The notes: a model not told the origin generated them from the sequence alone. A DNA stretch of 64,000 bases from Gracilariopsis chorda (GCA_003194525.1 NBIV01000130.1:124001-188000), one strand, 5' to 3'. Shown: positions 1-9,464, counted from the first letter of the stretch. Numbers and translations are program-made.

Positions 1-211
1 TGTAAGAGAGGAGAGAGGATAGCAATTGAAGTTCACGTTTACTCACTGCAACGATGAAGCTTACTGCTTCTGTCGTTTGCTATGAGACTCTTGCCTTTTG
101 TAGGCATGTCTCCGACCGTTCATATGTTTGAATCACATTCAAACATATGAATTGAAATAAGCGGTCGTCGCTAACAGTAGTCTAAAAGGAGTAGCTTAAT
201 ACTATATTACA
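1..211 (-). repeat. 3' LTR of G1
   Basis: Begins TGTAAGAG and ends ATATTACA. It matches 4747-4957 over its full length with about two substitutions and no indels. It contains a perfect 15-bp inverted repeat with a 3-nt loop at 119-151. The window starts exactly here. Confidence 0.95.
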
Positions 212-225
212 TTCACCCCCTTTTT
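212..225 (-). other. Polypurine tract of G1
   Basis: Read on the minus strand this is AAAAAGGGGGTGAA, directly against the 3' LTR, where plus-strand DNA synthesis would be primed. The pol stop codon (TGA, 213-215) lies inside it. Confidence 0.8.
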
Positions 226-2600
226 GAATCAGACGTCCTCGTCGATTCTTCAAATTCACGTATGCGATCCTTGCAGTTACTCAAGTCGCTTTTTGGCATC
301 CAGATAGCATCTTCTTGTGCATCATTTTCAAAGTGTACCAAGTAGTATATCTTTCTACGCGATTTCTTCTTACCAAGGATTGCTTTCACTTCCTGTTCGA
401 TATTTCCATCAGCATCGATTACTACCGACAATGTAGTATTATCATTCTCAGGCCTCACGTACTTCTTCAGTTTGGATACGTGAAATACATTGTGCGCACG
501 ATTCATTGTTGGCGGGAGCTCAACTTTGTACGTCACAGGACCCATGACTTCGGTGATGGCGAGAGGACCAACAAATTTTGGTCTCCACTTCTTCGGAAGG
601 TCTGCACGAGATAACAGCCCAGAACCAGCAAGATTCAACATGACTAATTCTCCCACTTCAAACGATATATGTCTTCTTTTCTTGTTGGTGTAGTATACCT
701 GTTGTGCTTGTGCCACAGCGAGGTTGTCACGAGCAATTGTTTGAAACATTTTTCGTCTTTCAAGCATATCAACTGCAGCTTGACAATTTGAAACAGTTCT
801 GGTTTCCTTCGACAGTTGCGATTGTGGCACATGGCCGAGATCCACTTCGAACGGAGTAAGCCCTGTGCTTTTGTGCTTCGTAGAATTGAATTCGAACTCT
901 AACTCGCTCAGAATCAAGTCCCAATCCTTAGGCTTGTTCTGAATAACATGGCGTAGCATTTGGCTAAGTGTCCGAATTGTGATCTCACTCTGTCCGTCAG
1001 TCTGAGGGTGTCCCTTTGTTGCCATGTTCTTCTCTATGTTCAGCATGTCTGTGATTCCTTCAAAATACTTCGATGTGAACAGCGGATCTCTATCCAAGAT
1101 GATCCTATCCGGCATTCCGTGCTTGGAAAACACATGATCGAACAAAATCTGGACGACATCGCCAGATGTAATACGCTTAGTCGTGGGAATGAAAAGACTA
1201 CGCTTCGAAAGTTTGTCCACGATGACAAACACAGAGTCATTTCCTTTCGCGGAGGTTGGAAATTCAGTTAAGAAATCCATTGTTAACACTTTCCAACATT
1301 GCTCAGGAACCTTATGTGGCTGCAACATGCCTTTTTCTTTAGCTCGTTCTTCCTTGTTATGCTGACACGGAAGACAAGATCGCACATAATTCACAACATC
1401 CTTGTACATACCTTTCCAGTAGAACAACCTGGCACATTGGTAAAACGTTTTCTCGATTCCAAAGTGAGGACAATTATGTACTTCAGCAATGGCTCGTCTC
1501 CGTAGATCTTCGGCTTGCGGGACGTAGAGTCTCTGTGTGCCTCCCGCTGTCCAGAAAAGTTTCTCGTCCTCAAACGTATAATTACTTACATACATCTGGA
1601 CTTTCTTGGAGTGTTGCGTTCCTTTGTCCAAGAGACATGCTCTAAGCTCCTTTGACCATCTGTCATGAGCGTAAGCTTCTTGAATTCTTTGAACTAGAGT
1701 TGGGTCCTTCAGTTGTAATGAGTTCAACAGAGCTGGACTTTCCAAGATCCTGCTTAAGGCGTCGGCAGCGCCATTCATTGAGCCCGATAGGTGTTCAACT
1801 GTGAAATTGTAGCTCTGTAGTTCATCAATCCAACGCATCTTTCTTCCATTCAGCTTCGTTTTTGACTGTAGATACTTGATCGGTTCATGATCTGTTCGTA
1901 GAACAAAAGGTCTGTCACGGAGATATACTGCCCAGGTTCGTAGTGCAATCATTACTGCCAAGAGTTCCTGGTCTCCTGTGTCCCATCTTGTTTCCGTATC
2001 CGTCAATCTATGCGATAGATATGGGACTGGATGACCATTTTGCTCCAAAGTTGCTCCTACGGCAAACTTAGAGGCATCTGTTGTTAGAACAAATGGTTCT
2101 GTTGATGACGGGTGTTTGAGAAGTGGCGCATTCGTAAGCTTCTGCTTCGCTTCGTCGAACGCACTCTGCTCACTCTCAGTCCATCTGAAATCTTTTCGTC
2201 GAACCAAATTAGTCAAGGGTAACACAATGCCTGAGTACTTCTTCATGAATCGTCTGTAGAAGTTAGCTAGGCCTAAGAACCTTTGCACTTCTTTGACAGT
2301 GTGTGGTGTTGGCCAATCCTGAACGGCTTTCACCAGTCTTTGCTGCGTTCTAATTCCCTTAGAACTGACGTTGAAACCCAAGTACTGGACTTCCTCAAGT
2401 CCAAAAGCACACTTGCTTGGTCGAAGGTACAGCTTGTGCTTTCGTAGTATCGCGAATACACGTTTCAGGTGTTGTCGGTGTTGTTCCATAGACTTGCTGT
2501 AGATCAAGATGTCATCAAGGTATAGTACCATACATTCACCGAGAAGGTCCTGGAACAAACTGGCTAGTAGACGCGAGAATGCTGCTGGAGCGTTCGTCAA
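213..2600 (-). CDS. G1 pol, C-terminal part: RT palm to RNase H, integrase and chromodomain
   Basis: This 795-codon frame encodes most of the replication enzymes of G1. It shows RT motif YLDD at residues 27-30, RNase H with TTDAS (about 173), DQELL (about 210) and TDHEP (about 237), an integrase HHCC zinc module at about 375-412, and an integrase core with D442, D503 and E539 (35 residues between the last two, the D,D35E spacing). A chromodomain-like tail lies at about 735-785 with the aromatic/acidic pattern YYLVHF...IWMPKSDL. The apparent start is not real: the frame continues the upstream pol frame across a frameshift at about 2600-2640 (one base gained or two lost). All catalytic residues downstream are intact. 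The integrated copy would need that lesion to be absent in order to make full-length Pol. Confidence 0.92.
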   Translation of the reverse strand: MTNAPAAFSRLLASLFQDLLGECMVLYLDDILIYSKSMEQHRQHLKRVFAILRKHKLYLRPSKCAFGLEEVQYLGFNVSSKGIRTQQRLVKAVQDWPTPHTVKEVQRFLGLANFYRRFMKKYSGIVLPLTNLVRRKDFRWTESEQSAFDEAKQKLTNAPLLKHPSSTEPFVLTTDASKFAVGATLEQNGHPVPYLSHRLTDTETRWDTGDQELLAVMIALRTWAVYLRDRPFVLRTDHEPIKYLQSKTKLNGRKMRWIDELQSYNFTVEHLSGSMNGAADALSRILESPALLNSLQLKDPTLVQRIQEAYAHDRWSKELRACLLDKGTQHSKKVQMYVSNYTFEDEKLFWTAGGTQRLYVPQAEDLRRRAIAEVHNCPHFGIEKTFYQCARLFYWKGMYKDVVNYVRSCLPCQHNKEERAKEKGMLQPHKVPEQCWKVLTMDFLTEFPTSAKGNDSVFVIVDKLSKRSLFIPTTKRITSGDVVQILFDHVFSKHGMPDRIILDRDPLFTSKYFEGITDMLNIEKNMATKGHPQTDGQSEITIRTLSQMLRHVIQNKPKDWDLILSELEFEFNSTKHKSTGLTPFEVDLGHVPQSQLSKETRTVSNCQAAVDMLERRKMFQTIARDNLAVAQAQQVYYTNKKRRHISFEVGELVMLNLAGSGLLSRADLPKKWRPKFVGPLAITEVMGPVTYKVELPPTMNRAHNVFHVSKLKKYVRPENDNTTLSVVIDADGNIEQEVKAILGKKKSRRKIYYLVHFENDAQEDAIWMPKSDLSNCKDRIREFEESTRTSDSKRG

Positions 2601-3744
2601 TCCAAAGCATAAGACTCGCCACTCGAAAGAACCAACGTGTTCTTATCGCAGTCTTGTGGCAGTCTTCCTCTTTCAATCGCATCTGGTGATATCCCCAAAT
2701 CAGGTCGAGCTGTGAAAAAATATTTGCGCCAGCTACCTGATCAATTGTCTCGTCTATCAGCGGGATCGGGCTCGAATCGGGTATCGTGATCTTGTTTAAA
2801 GCCCTGTAGTCGCATACCATGCGTAAATCGCCGTTCTTCTTTTTTACAAAGAATACTGGAGCGCCAAATGGTGAGGAAGATGGTCGGAGCAACCCTTTAT
2901 CAAGGTACTTCTGTAGTTGTACCTTAAGTTCTCTCAGCTCCTTCGGGGACAATCGGATTACTGGTCTTACTGGAGGAGGCTCTCCGGGCTTGAGATTGAT
3001 TTCGAACTCCATCCCGCGGGTTGGGGGTAGCTCTTCTGGCAAGTCGTCGCGAAAAATGTCATTATACTCGGTAAGAATGTCTCTGAATTCTTCCGTGGTA
3101 TCCACTTTCTCTAAGTGGGATGGCACATTTTCAGTAATTCGTGCCATATACAACTCACAGTTGCCCTTCTTTAGTACCCGTGCTAGTTTCTTAAATGACA
3201 TTCGCTTCAACGTGTTCGTGTTGCCGGAGTTTTTTATCGCCCTTGGAACGACCCTGACTCTGGAGCCATCTGGTCGCGTCAATAGTAGCTCGTTACTAGA
3301 CCAATTGATTTCCGGATTCCGCTGTTTCAACCATGACCGCCCAAGAATGATGATTGGTATACTCTCTTCAATTCCCATGTCGATTAGAAAAGCATTTTCG
3401 GTAGATAAAAATCCTCTTATGTTTAAAACCGCCGTAGTCTTACCAGCAACCGGTTTCAATGTCTTATCTCCGAGTTCAACATCAACACCTTCTGTGTTCT
3501 CGACATCAAGACCAAACTGTTTGGCTGTCTTCAATGCCATAAAATTATGAGAAGCAAACGAATCAACCACCACTCGAACAGGATGTCCGGCAAAACTTGC
3601 GTCGTACATCCAGTTATCCTCCTCTGCCACGTTCAAGGCAGAGAGGCGAGGCATCTCACTGATGTCTCGAGGAGCCGCACCACTGTGCGGCAATACTAGT
3701 TTTTCAGGTTCGTCTTGTTTTGACCTTTCCCATCTCCGCGACAA
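2536..3744 (-). CDS. G1 pol, N-terminal part: aspartic protease and RT fingers/palm
   Basis: This frame holds the retroviral-type protease and the first half of the RT. Its start overlaps the end of gag and lies in the -1 frame relative to it. Protease: VVVDSFASHNFM, where the usual D-S/T-G-A becomes D-S-F-A, so the canonical glycine is missing. RT: ...VRPVIRLSPKE, then FFVKKKNGDLRMVCDYRALN and motif A FSQLDLIWGYHQMRL. After about position 2640 the sequence stops resembling RT because the frame slips; homology resumes in the next frame. Residues after TAIRTR are therefore out-of-frame read-through and not part of the protein. Confidence 0.88.
   Translation of the reverse strand: MSRRWERSKQDEPEKLVLPHSGAAPRDISEMPRLSALNVAEEDNWMYDASFAGHPVRVVVDSFASHNFMALKTAKQFGLDVENTEGVDVELGDKTLKPVAGKTTAVLNIRGFLSTENAFLIDMGIEESIPIIILGRSWLKQRNPEINWSSNELLLTRPDGSRVRVVPRAIKNSGNTNTLKRMSFKKLARVLKKGNCELYMARITENVPSHLEKVDTTEEFRDILTEYNDIFRDDLPEELPPTRGMEFEINLKPGEPPPVRPVIRLSPKELRELKVQLQKYLDKGLLRPSSSPFGAPVFFVKKKNGDLRMVCDYRALNKITIPDSSPIPLIDETIDQVAGANIFSQLDLIWGYHQMRLKEEDCHKTAIRTRWFFRVASLMLWIDERSSSILASTSQFVPGPSR
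3696..3705 (-). promoter_or_regulatory. Probable -1 ribosomal frameshift site between gag and pol of G1
   Basis: On the minus strand the gag frame ends CTG AAA AAC TAG. The heptamer G AAA AAC resembles the X XXY YYZ slippery class (AAAAAC end) and abuts the gag stop. A -1 slip here leads straight into the pol frame (...AAA CTA GTA). Seen: the frame relation and heptamer. Inferred: that it works; the first base is G rather than A. Confidence 0.5.
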
Positions 3745-4706
3745 GGATGGTCAAGGTCACTCCAACCCTTTCGACCACAAGTAAAACATCTGTCGTTCTT
3801 TCTGTAAAGGGTTCGTTCTCCATTCTTGGCTGGACCCCAACTCACATGGGTATTGTCCTTCCAAGCAAGTTTAGAATCTTTCCTCTGTTCTAAACTCTTG
3901 TTGTTTCCTCTCTTAAAGTTCTTATTCTCGTACCCCTTGGTCTCTTCCTTCGAAGTCTTTTGGAATTCTCCACTTAACTTCATTGAGAGTTCCAAAGTTC
4001 TAGCGTAGTCGTAAGCAATATGAATGCTGGGACGACCTGTGCGATCAATGGGTTGAGAATCTGGAAAGCGTTCGGCAAACTTTCCCTTGTAAGACTTGGG
4101 TAAACTGTTGAAAAAGTAGATATATGCTTCATTCGTTGGAGTACCACACAACGAAACCAAGTCTTCAAAAGTTGCTACATGCTCGTTGAGGTCGTTGAAT
4201 TCTTTCAACTTGATGTCCATCAATTGTACACGAGCGGCTGCTTTCTCGTTTGTCGGTACAAATTCGTGAATCATCTCGCGCTTCAGCTCTTCTAGTGTCT
4301 GAGGTTTCTGATTTTCGCATTCCAAGCGAAGCATCCACGAGGCCGCACGATCTTGCAAATGACATTCGGCCAAAGCTATCATTTTAGCTTCAGAGTAGTT
4401 GCATAACGTTCCATACTTCTCAATTGAGTAGAAAAAGCTTTTCACTCGTTCGGACTTGCGGTCTGCGGTAGTTCCTTTGAAAATCGGAACCGGCGGTGCC
4501 TTGAAAGCACTTGCTCCAACGTTAGCTTGGCCTCCAGATATATTCTGCCCGCTGTTCAGCTGAGTCTGAAGAGTCTGAATGAGATTCGCCTGCTGCTGAA
4601 CTGTATTTTGCAGTACAGTCAGCTGCTGCTGAAACTGTGAAACGTCAGCTGGTTCCACATTTTGTTCAAGGTTTGCACCCCTGCGATTGCGTGTAACTGA
4701 GCCCAT
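3696..4706 (-). CDS. G1 gag (capsid and nucleocapsid)
   Basis: Structural polyprotein of the retrotransposon, about 336 residues from the first ATG at 4706. An upstream in-frame TTG extends into the primer-binding site and is unlikely to be the start. A Gln-rich coiled-coil-like segment (QFQQQLTVLQNTVQQQANL) lies near the N-terminus, followed by a retrotransposon gag core (AASWMLRLE...EELKREMIHEFVP). The C-terminus is basic, with an atypical zinc-knuckle-like cluster CFTCGRKG...DHPC whose spacing departs from the standard CX2CX4HX4C. The frame is open throughout. It ends at the slippery heptamer, so Gag is the default product and Gag-Pol needs a frameshift. Confidence 0.88.
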   Translation of the reverse strand: MGSVTRNRRGANLEQNVEPADVSQFQQQLTVLQNTVQQQANLIQTLQTQLNSGQNISGGQANVGASAFKAPPVPIFKGTTADRKSERVKSFFYSIEKYGTLCNYSEAKMIALAECHLQDRAASWMLRLECENQKPQTLEELKREMIHEFVPTNEKAAARVQLMDIKLKEFNDLNEHVATFEDLVSLCGTPTNEAYIYFFNSLPKSYKGKFAERFPDSQPIDRTGRPSIHIAYDYARTLELSMKLSGEFQKTSKEETKGYENKNFKRGNNKSLEQRKDSKLAWKDNTHVSWGPAKNGERTLYRKNDRCFTCGRKGWSDLDHPCRGDGKGQNKTNLKN

Positions 4707-4726
4707 GTTCTTAAAAACGATTCTGA

Positions 4727-4744
4727 GATCGTTCGATGCTACCA
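4727..4744 (-). other. Primer-binding site of G1
   Basis: On the minus strand, TGGTAGCATCGAACGATC starts two bases after the 5' LTR. The first eight bases match the complement of the 3' end of eukaryotic initiator tRNA-Met; the rest does not, so the tRNA is uncertain. Confidence 0.6.
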
Positions 4745-4746
4745 AA

Positions 4747-4957
4747 TGTAAGAGAGGAGAGAGGATAGCAATTGAAGTTCACGTTTACTCACTGCAACGA
4801 TGAAGCTTACTGCTTCCGTCGTTTGCTATGAGACTCTTGCCTTTTGTAGGCATGTCTCCGACCGTTCATATGTTTGAATCACATTCAAACATATGAATTG
4901 AAATAAGCGGTCGTCGCTAGCAGTAGTCTAAAAGGAGTAGCTTAATACTATATTACA
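4747..4957 (-). repeat. 5' LTR of G1
   Basis: 211 bp, TGTAAG...ATTACA on the plus strand, about 99% identical to 1-211. It carries the same 15-bp perfect inverted repeat (4865-4897). The element's promoter should lie here, but I see no clear TATA box. Confidence 0.95.
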
Positions 4958-5098
4958 TTGATACTGTTAGGTAACTTGTACGCAAGACGTGTGCTAGCGA
5001 GACAGTTGGAGGAAATAAGCGATGACAAATGTAAAATTTTGGAACCGTTTGTTTTAACAATGTAGAAGGTGTCCACCGACCTGCACAAAAGAAGGCAG

Positions 5099-5842
5099 GC
5101 GAGAGCTTGAGCCATTGCAATAGAGGAGAGTGGTGCTTGGTTCATTTATGTCCTAAGAGCGAGTGCGCGTTACACACACCACCAAGTTGCAGAAAAACCT
5201 GGCTTTGTAGTTTTCGAAGATCGAACTGTAGTAACATTCTACACTACCGATCTTGCGGATACGACAGGGTTCCGATTCAACAACGCTCATGAACATTCTA
5301 GATGTTGGGTACTTGATCTGGCGCGCTTTGGACGTTAGAGAGCTTCTGAGTCCGTCAAACGAACGGCTTTGCAAGTACGTTCAGTAATAATCTCCTACAA
5401 TTCATTCATGAACTGGATCGACCATTGTTTCCAGTTCCGGCCGAAGACAGCTTCTATACGAAAGGAAAAGAGAGTGCGGATGAGTTTTCTTACTTTCGTA
5501 CCTGATTCATGCATTTTAAACGCCCGCGTAGTGCTGAAATATGTATGGTCCGTAGTGGAATGCATAATTGATGTTGGGAGGATGAAGCACCAGATCATTT
5601 TGCAACTGTGCAATAGCATTCTTTTCACAACTAAAGAAGGATTATACTGCACCACGTCAACGACAAGCAATCAAAACAGCCGAACCATCTCATGCATAGG
5701 AACACAGAAGGAAGCATATTTGCCTTTCAAAACGGAAGGTAGAAAGATCGTTCATTTTGTTCTCTGTAAAAACTTTGACCAGAAGAAGAGAGTGGTTCTA
5801 CAAAGTACCCGTGCAGTCAGTGCAAGACTTGGTTCTATGTGA
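5099..5842 (+). pseudogene. piggyBac-like transposase remnant
   Basis: One reading frame stays coherent for about 745 bases and is interrupted by stop codons near 5108 and at 5336-5338. It reads KPGFVVFEDRTVVTFYTTDL, then VIISYNSFMNWIDHC and RKEKRVRMSFLTFV. The second block resembles the end of the DDE_Tnp_1_7 (piggyBac) domain, where a P-x-x-I-x-x-YN-x-x-M-x-x-VD-x-x-DQ pattern precedes the last helices; here the usual VD..DQ is degraded to ID..FQ. The catalytic N-terminal half is missing or unrecognisable, and I see no TTAA-flanked ends. The family assignment rests on pattern memory only. It could be another DDE family with a similar C-terminal helix bundle. Confidence 0.42.
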
Positions 5843-6093
5843 ATCGGTTCTTGTTCAATCAAAAGCAAAATTAAAATTTCTCAAACCCCATTCAGATGAA
5901 TATCACGCTTTTAATCTAGCTCAACAAGCGCTGAGGCCTTTGAATCACCGATAACGCCCAAACCGACTTAGACGCACAATATAAAACCCCAAAACAATGG
6001 AACAGTTATGATCTTACTGAAACTGGAACCCATATAGGCTCCGGCATTGTAGGAATGAAATCTTGTGGTTCCTTCTTATACAAAATGGGGTAG

Positions 6094-7698
6094 GTGGACC
6101 CTGAATTTCCCACCAATAAACCCAAAGCCCTCCAAAACATACGCTTTGTTTGCCATCTTACGAGCTACGTTGTTCTCATTGCGTGCGACTCCTGTCTCTG
6201 GGTAATATGCTTTGACGTTTTCCACAACTACTACACCCACTTGTATCCAGTACCAAGGGGTATCCTGCCAAACGTTATACATGTCACTGTTGTGTCAGGC
6301 ATCACAGTCGGTATTGGGTCGAACCTGAAATTCAATTTGAGTGCAACGCATAAATGCCAAAAATGTAAACACCCAAATTTGATAGCAGTGTTTCTGCCAC
6401 TGAAAAGCCGCACCTTTTTCCACACGAGTATGAGGCCAGCAAACCTTGTCGAGGCCAGTACAACATCAGGCAAAATCCTGCCTCATCTTCTGCTTCTCAA
6501 CAGCTCGCAGTACTTCTGCGCGATGGAATCCTTGTCTACTATGTTACTGGTTCTTCTCCTCGACCGTCGGCGTCGAATGCTTGCAATTACGTTTCTCGAT
6601 CGACTTTCGAATCATGGGCTCCACCGTTGCTCACGACGAATATCTCGTGTTGCCCTTCTCGATCCATCATCTTGTCCATTCGTTCAACTTTTCAACTCCG
6701 CACGTGACCAGTCTCTGATAATATTGACCGGTTTCGATCATCTCACATTTGCGTATCTACTTGAACGATTTGCTCCACTGTACGAACGATACAAACCCTA
6801 CTCAAAGGACGGCTGCATCCGCATTCTACGAGTGAGGAACCGCAGACGGGTTCGGCTGCGATTGCTTACCGCACGGAATGCATTGGGACTTATCCTCTCT
6901 TGGCATCGCATGCGTTGTTCTAATATGACTTTGTGCATTTTGTTTGGTATCACGGCTTCTGTGTGTTCGGTGTTTCTACGTTTCTCAAGGAGAATTCTTC
7001 TTCGCGTTTTCACCTATGACTGCCAAGCACAAGTTCGGATGCCACCGGAACAGGAAGCTCGTCAGTTCATGCTAGCGTTTTCTGCAAAGCACTTCACGCT
7101 AAAAGATGTTTATGCAGTTGCCGATGGACTCAAACTCTGCCTAAAACAATCGGGATACTGCTTTATTCAAAACCGTTTTTATAATGGTTGGAAACACGAT
7201 CATTACGTCACAAACGTGTTGGTGTTTGCTCCCAGTCGATTCATCAACGCATGCGCCTTGAATTCACCCGGCCGTATGCATGATTCTCTTGTATCTGAAT
7301 GGGGAGGCGTGTATGAGAAACTCGAGGTCGCCTTCGATGCTTTTGGTGGCCGCTGTGTAGTGGATTCTGCATTCGCACGGGGACAATACCCGTTCCTCAT
7401 CAAATCGGCGCAGGAAGAAACAAGCGCCAATTCGTCGGCCGAAATCATATTGCTGCGCCAAGCAACTTCTGCGTGGCAGGCGGCAGAATGGGGCATGAGA
7501 GCGTTCCAAGGGTCATTCCCACGCATGAAGGACCGGTTTTTATACGAATAAAACGGAGAGCGAAGACTCGTTTTACTATGTGCTGTATCCTTGTTCAACG
7601 TGAGAGCGAGACTTGTTGGCATAAATCAACTGTTGTCGTCTTACATGCCGCAGATGAGTGTTAAAGCCACCTTTCTCATTAGCCACATGAGGCTCTGA
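6094..7698 (+). pseudogene. PIF/Harbinger-like DDE transposase, one premature stop
   Basis: A DDE_Tnp_4-type endonuclease that would cut and move a Harbinger element. The frame is open for 485 codons to a TAA at 7549-7551. The same frame then continues for 48 sense codons with the expected C-terminal helix (ERRLVLLCAVSLFNVRARLV) to a TGA at 7696-7698, so the TAA is a nonsense mutation. Catalytic signature: D in VADGLKLC (about residue 344), the HD of NSPGRMHDSLV (about 390-398), D in CVVDSAF (about 424), E in AAEWGMRAFQGSF (about 464). The N-terminal third is less conserved and its start is uncertain. The gene is tail to tail with the DUF6818-type partner, only three bases away. Confidence 0.85.
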
Positions 7699-7701
7699 CT
7701 T

Positions 7702-8766
7702 TTATCTTGACGACGCAGGATTGCTATTATCACTCACACATTTCGTCATCATGACTAGCATCATCTCCATAAACTGTTTGTGCCTTTCAGAGTCTTCGCG
7801 TCTCCGGTCTTCCTCTTTCCGCCTCTCCTCCTCCCGTCGTAAGCGATCCTCCTTCCTCTCCTCCTCTCTCAGGAGTGCTTCTTCTTCGCGACGATGCTGG
7901 TCCTGCATCATCATCATTCTGACGACGGATGTCAAGTCTTCATCATCCCTGACCATTCGGAGGGGTCGTCTGTTTACAATTGGCCGCAGCGTTGGGGTAA
8001 TGCCGTGTGACGGAGCAGCGGACAAACTGTCCCTTCCGCTAGATTGAGCATCCTGCTCGTCGCCGGATGCGAGCGACGCAGAATTCTCTTCAACACCTGG
8101 CAGGAATTGATCAAAAATCTCACGTGGCTGCTCACCGTCACCAATTTCCGGCAGCTCCGTGAGCCGATACCTCAAATGTTTGGCTCTTCTGACGTCTTCG
8201 GGCATGCGGGGATCCCCAGTCGGTATCTTCTTGCGATACAAGGTCGCGAATTTTTTCTTGAGACTGTCTGACGTTCGTTGCTTTTCCGTGTGACGCTTTC
8301 CATGTTCCTGCGCAAGCAAGTCCCACTCATCCATGCAAAGCGGCTACATTTTTTCGATAAGGTCAAGCATCCTGTCCGTCTCGACAAACGAAAAGCCACT
8401 GCCGCGCGTTGGCGCTTTTCCGCTTTTGCTGTTCTTTTTCTTTGCGATTCGACCACTAGCAGGGTCTGGGGGGCGAGTCAGTCGCAACGACGAGTGTCCA
8501 CGGACATACGAACCCCCATATCCGGGGCTGCCACGCGTACCAGCGGCAGCGAGATCGATGGCTGGCTTTTCCATGTTCAATGCAGAGGCCGGAGGCCTGG
8601 CCACATCGTCTCTTGCGCTATTGCATGCGGCGGCGCTCGTCATTCGGTCGGGTGGAGTAGCAGAAGGCATGGGAGGAGTAATGTGGTGGCGCGGATGAGC
8701 GGGTGCTGGCAGCCGATACCCTGATCTATTCGCAGTCGGGGCTGTCGGAGCTGAGGGACCATCCAC
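7702..8766 (-). pseudogene. DUF6818/SANT-like partner protein of the Harbinger element, one premature stop
   Basis: Harbinger elements usually need a second, Myb/SANT-like protein for transposase import and DNA binding, and this is the likely partner. A Pro/Ala-rich N-terminus (8766 down to about 8420) leads into the conserved block FVETDRMLDLIEKM, an in-frame TAG (8344-8346), then MDEWDLLAQEHGKRH, SLKKKFATLYRKKIPTGDPR and PEDVRRAKHL. The order helix - EW - KF..L..K..PTG.P - VRRAK is the DUF6818 pattern. The C-terminus is a long charged Arg/Glu coiled coil followed by Met-rich helices. Both sides of the TAG are in one frame, so a single substitution accounts for the break. The start at 8766 is the first ATG of the frame. 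Confidence 0.72.
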
Positions 8767-9435
8767 GGGAAGGCTGAAGCTTTCCCTACAGAAGATAGGC
8801 GGGTCTCCGGGGAAACAGAAGTGGAGCTGTCAGGAAAGGCAAAATCTGAGCGCGCTTGATACAGTGATGTCGGTTCTTGCCTTTTGCTGGGTGTATCTGA
8901 GCATCGGTGCGTGGCTCGTTGGCGATCGAGCATCGAGTGCTCTGTGTCTTTGGTCGCGTTGCAGATGGAGTTAGTTCCATCTAATACTTCTGGAATTGTG
9001 TGTGGGAACTGGGAACGTCCGACTGCTAACGAGTTTGCGGCAGGATGAGAGCGGTCGGTGATGAAACTGTGGCCGAAGAGCGTCCCGCCATTGCAGTTGA
9101 GGCCGCCGCGCGCTCATGTTGTGCCTGTATCCGTTGCGCACGTTTGGCGGCAGAAAAAGGCCCCATCCTCTCGAATTTGGCGCAGAATTTTTTTTTGGGA
9201 GGCCCCTTTATCCGTCTGCGACGGGGTGAGGACGTCAAAGGGTTTCGGGTGTTTGGGTGTACCCAAAAGGGTATGATAACCTGCTTTTGGCTACACCCAA
9301 AATGGTAAAAGGGTTTTCAGGTTCGACCCATTTACGCCATGCCATCGTAGTATACCGCAAACCCCACTCGCCGTGGCAACGTTCAACAAGTAACTGTGTT
9401 TGCACAGTAAACACCACGTGATATATGACAAAATA
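8767..9435. other. Non-coding stretch with an imperfect palindrome
   Basis: No convincing gene. Arms at 9252-9269 and 9284-9301 match in inverted orientation at 17 of 18 positions around a 14-base loop; the left arm contains the palindrome TTGGGTGTACCCAA. This could be a transposon terminus or joined terminal repeats. I found no partner copy near 6 kb that would make it the end of the Harbinger element. Confidence 0.5.
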
Positions 9436-9464
9436 CAGTGCGCGTCAAAAGTATAAGACCAGCC
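9436..9464 (+). repeat. Left terminal inverted repeat of Tc1 element
   Basis: 29 bp beginning CAGTGCGCGTC, preceded by TA. It differs from the complement of the right end at two positions. Confidence 0.92.

Larger units (their letters stand above)
1..4957 (-). mobile_element. Ty3/gypsy LTR retrotransposon with chromodomain (element G1), nearly intact
   Basis: A complete LTR-gag-pol-LTR element on the minus strand, with the order gag, protease, reverse transcriptase, RNase H, integrase, chromodomain that is typical of chromoviruses. Two 211-bp LTRs (TG...CA ends) differ at only about two positions, so the insertion is young. A primer-binding site sits just inside the 5' LTR and a polypurine tract just inside the 3' LTR. 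The first base of the window is the first base of one LTR, so the left target-site duplication cannot be seen. The only clear lesion is one frameshift in the RT between about 2600 and 2640. Confidence 0.93.

Noticed and set aside
2819..3550. 243-codon plus-strand open frame
   Set aside because: It lies exactly antisense to the protease-RT of G1 and has no motif; a shadow frame.
5950..6093. Left terminal inverted repeat for the Harbinger element matching 9252-9301
   Set aside because: I searched for the arm by eye and found no convincing inverted match near 6 kb.
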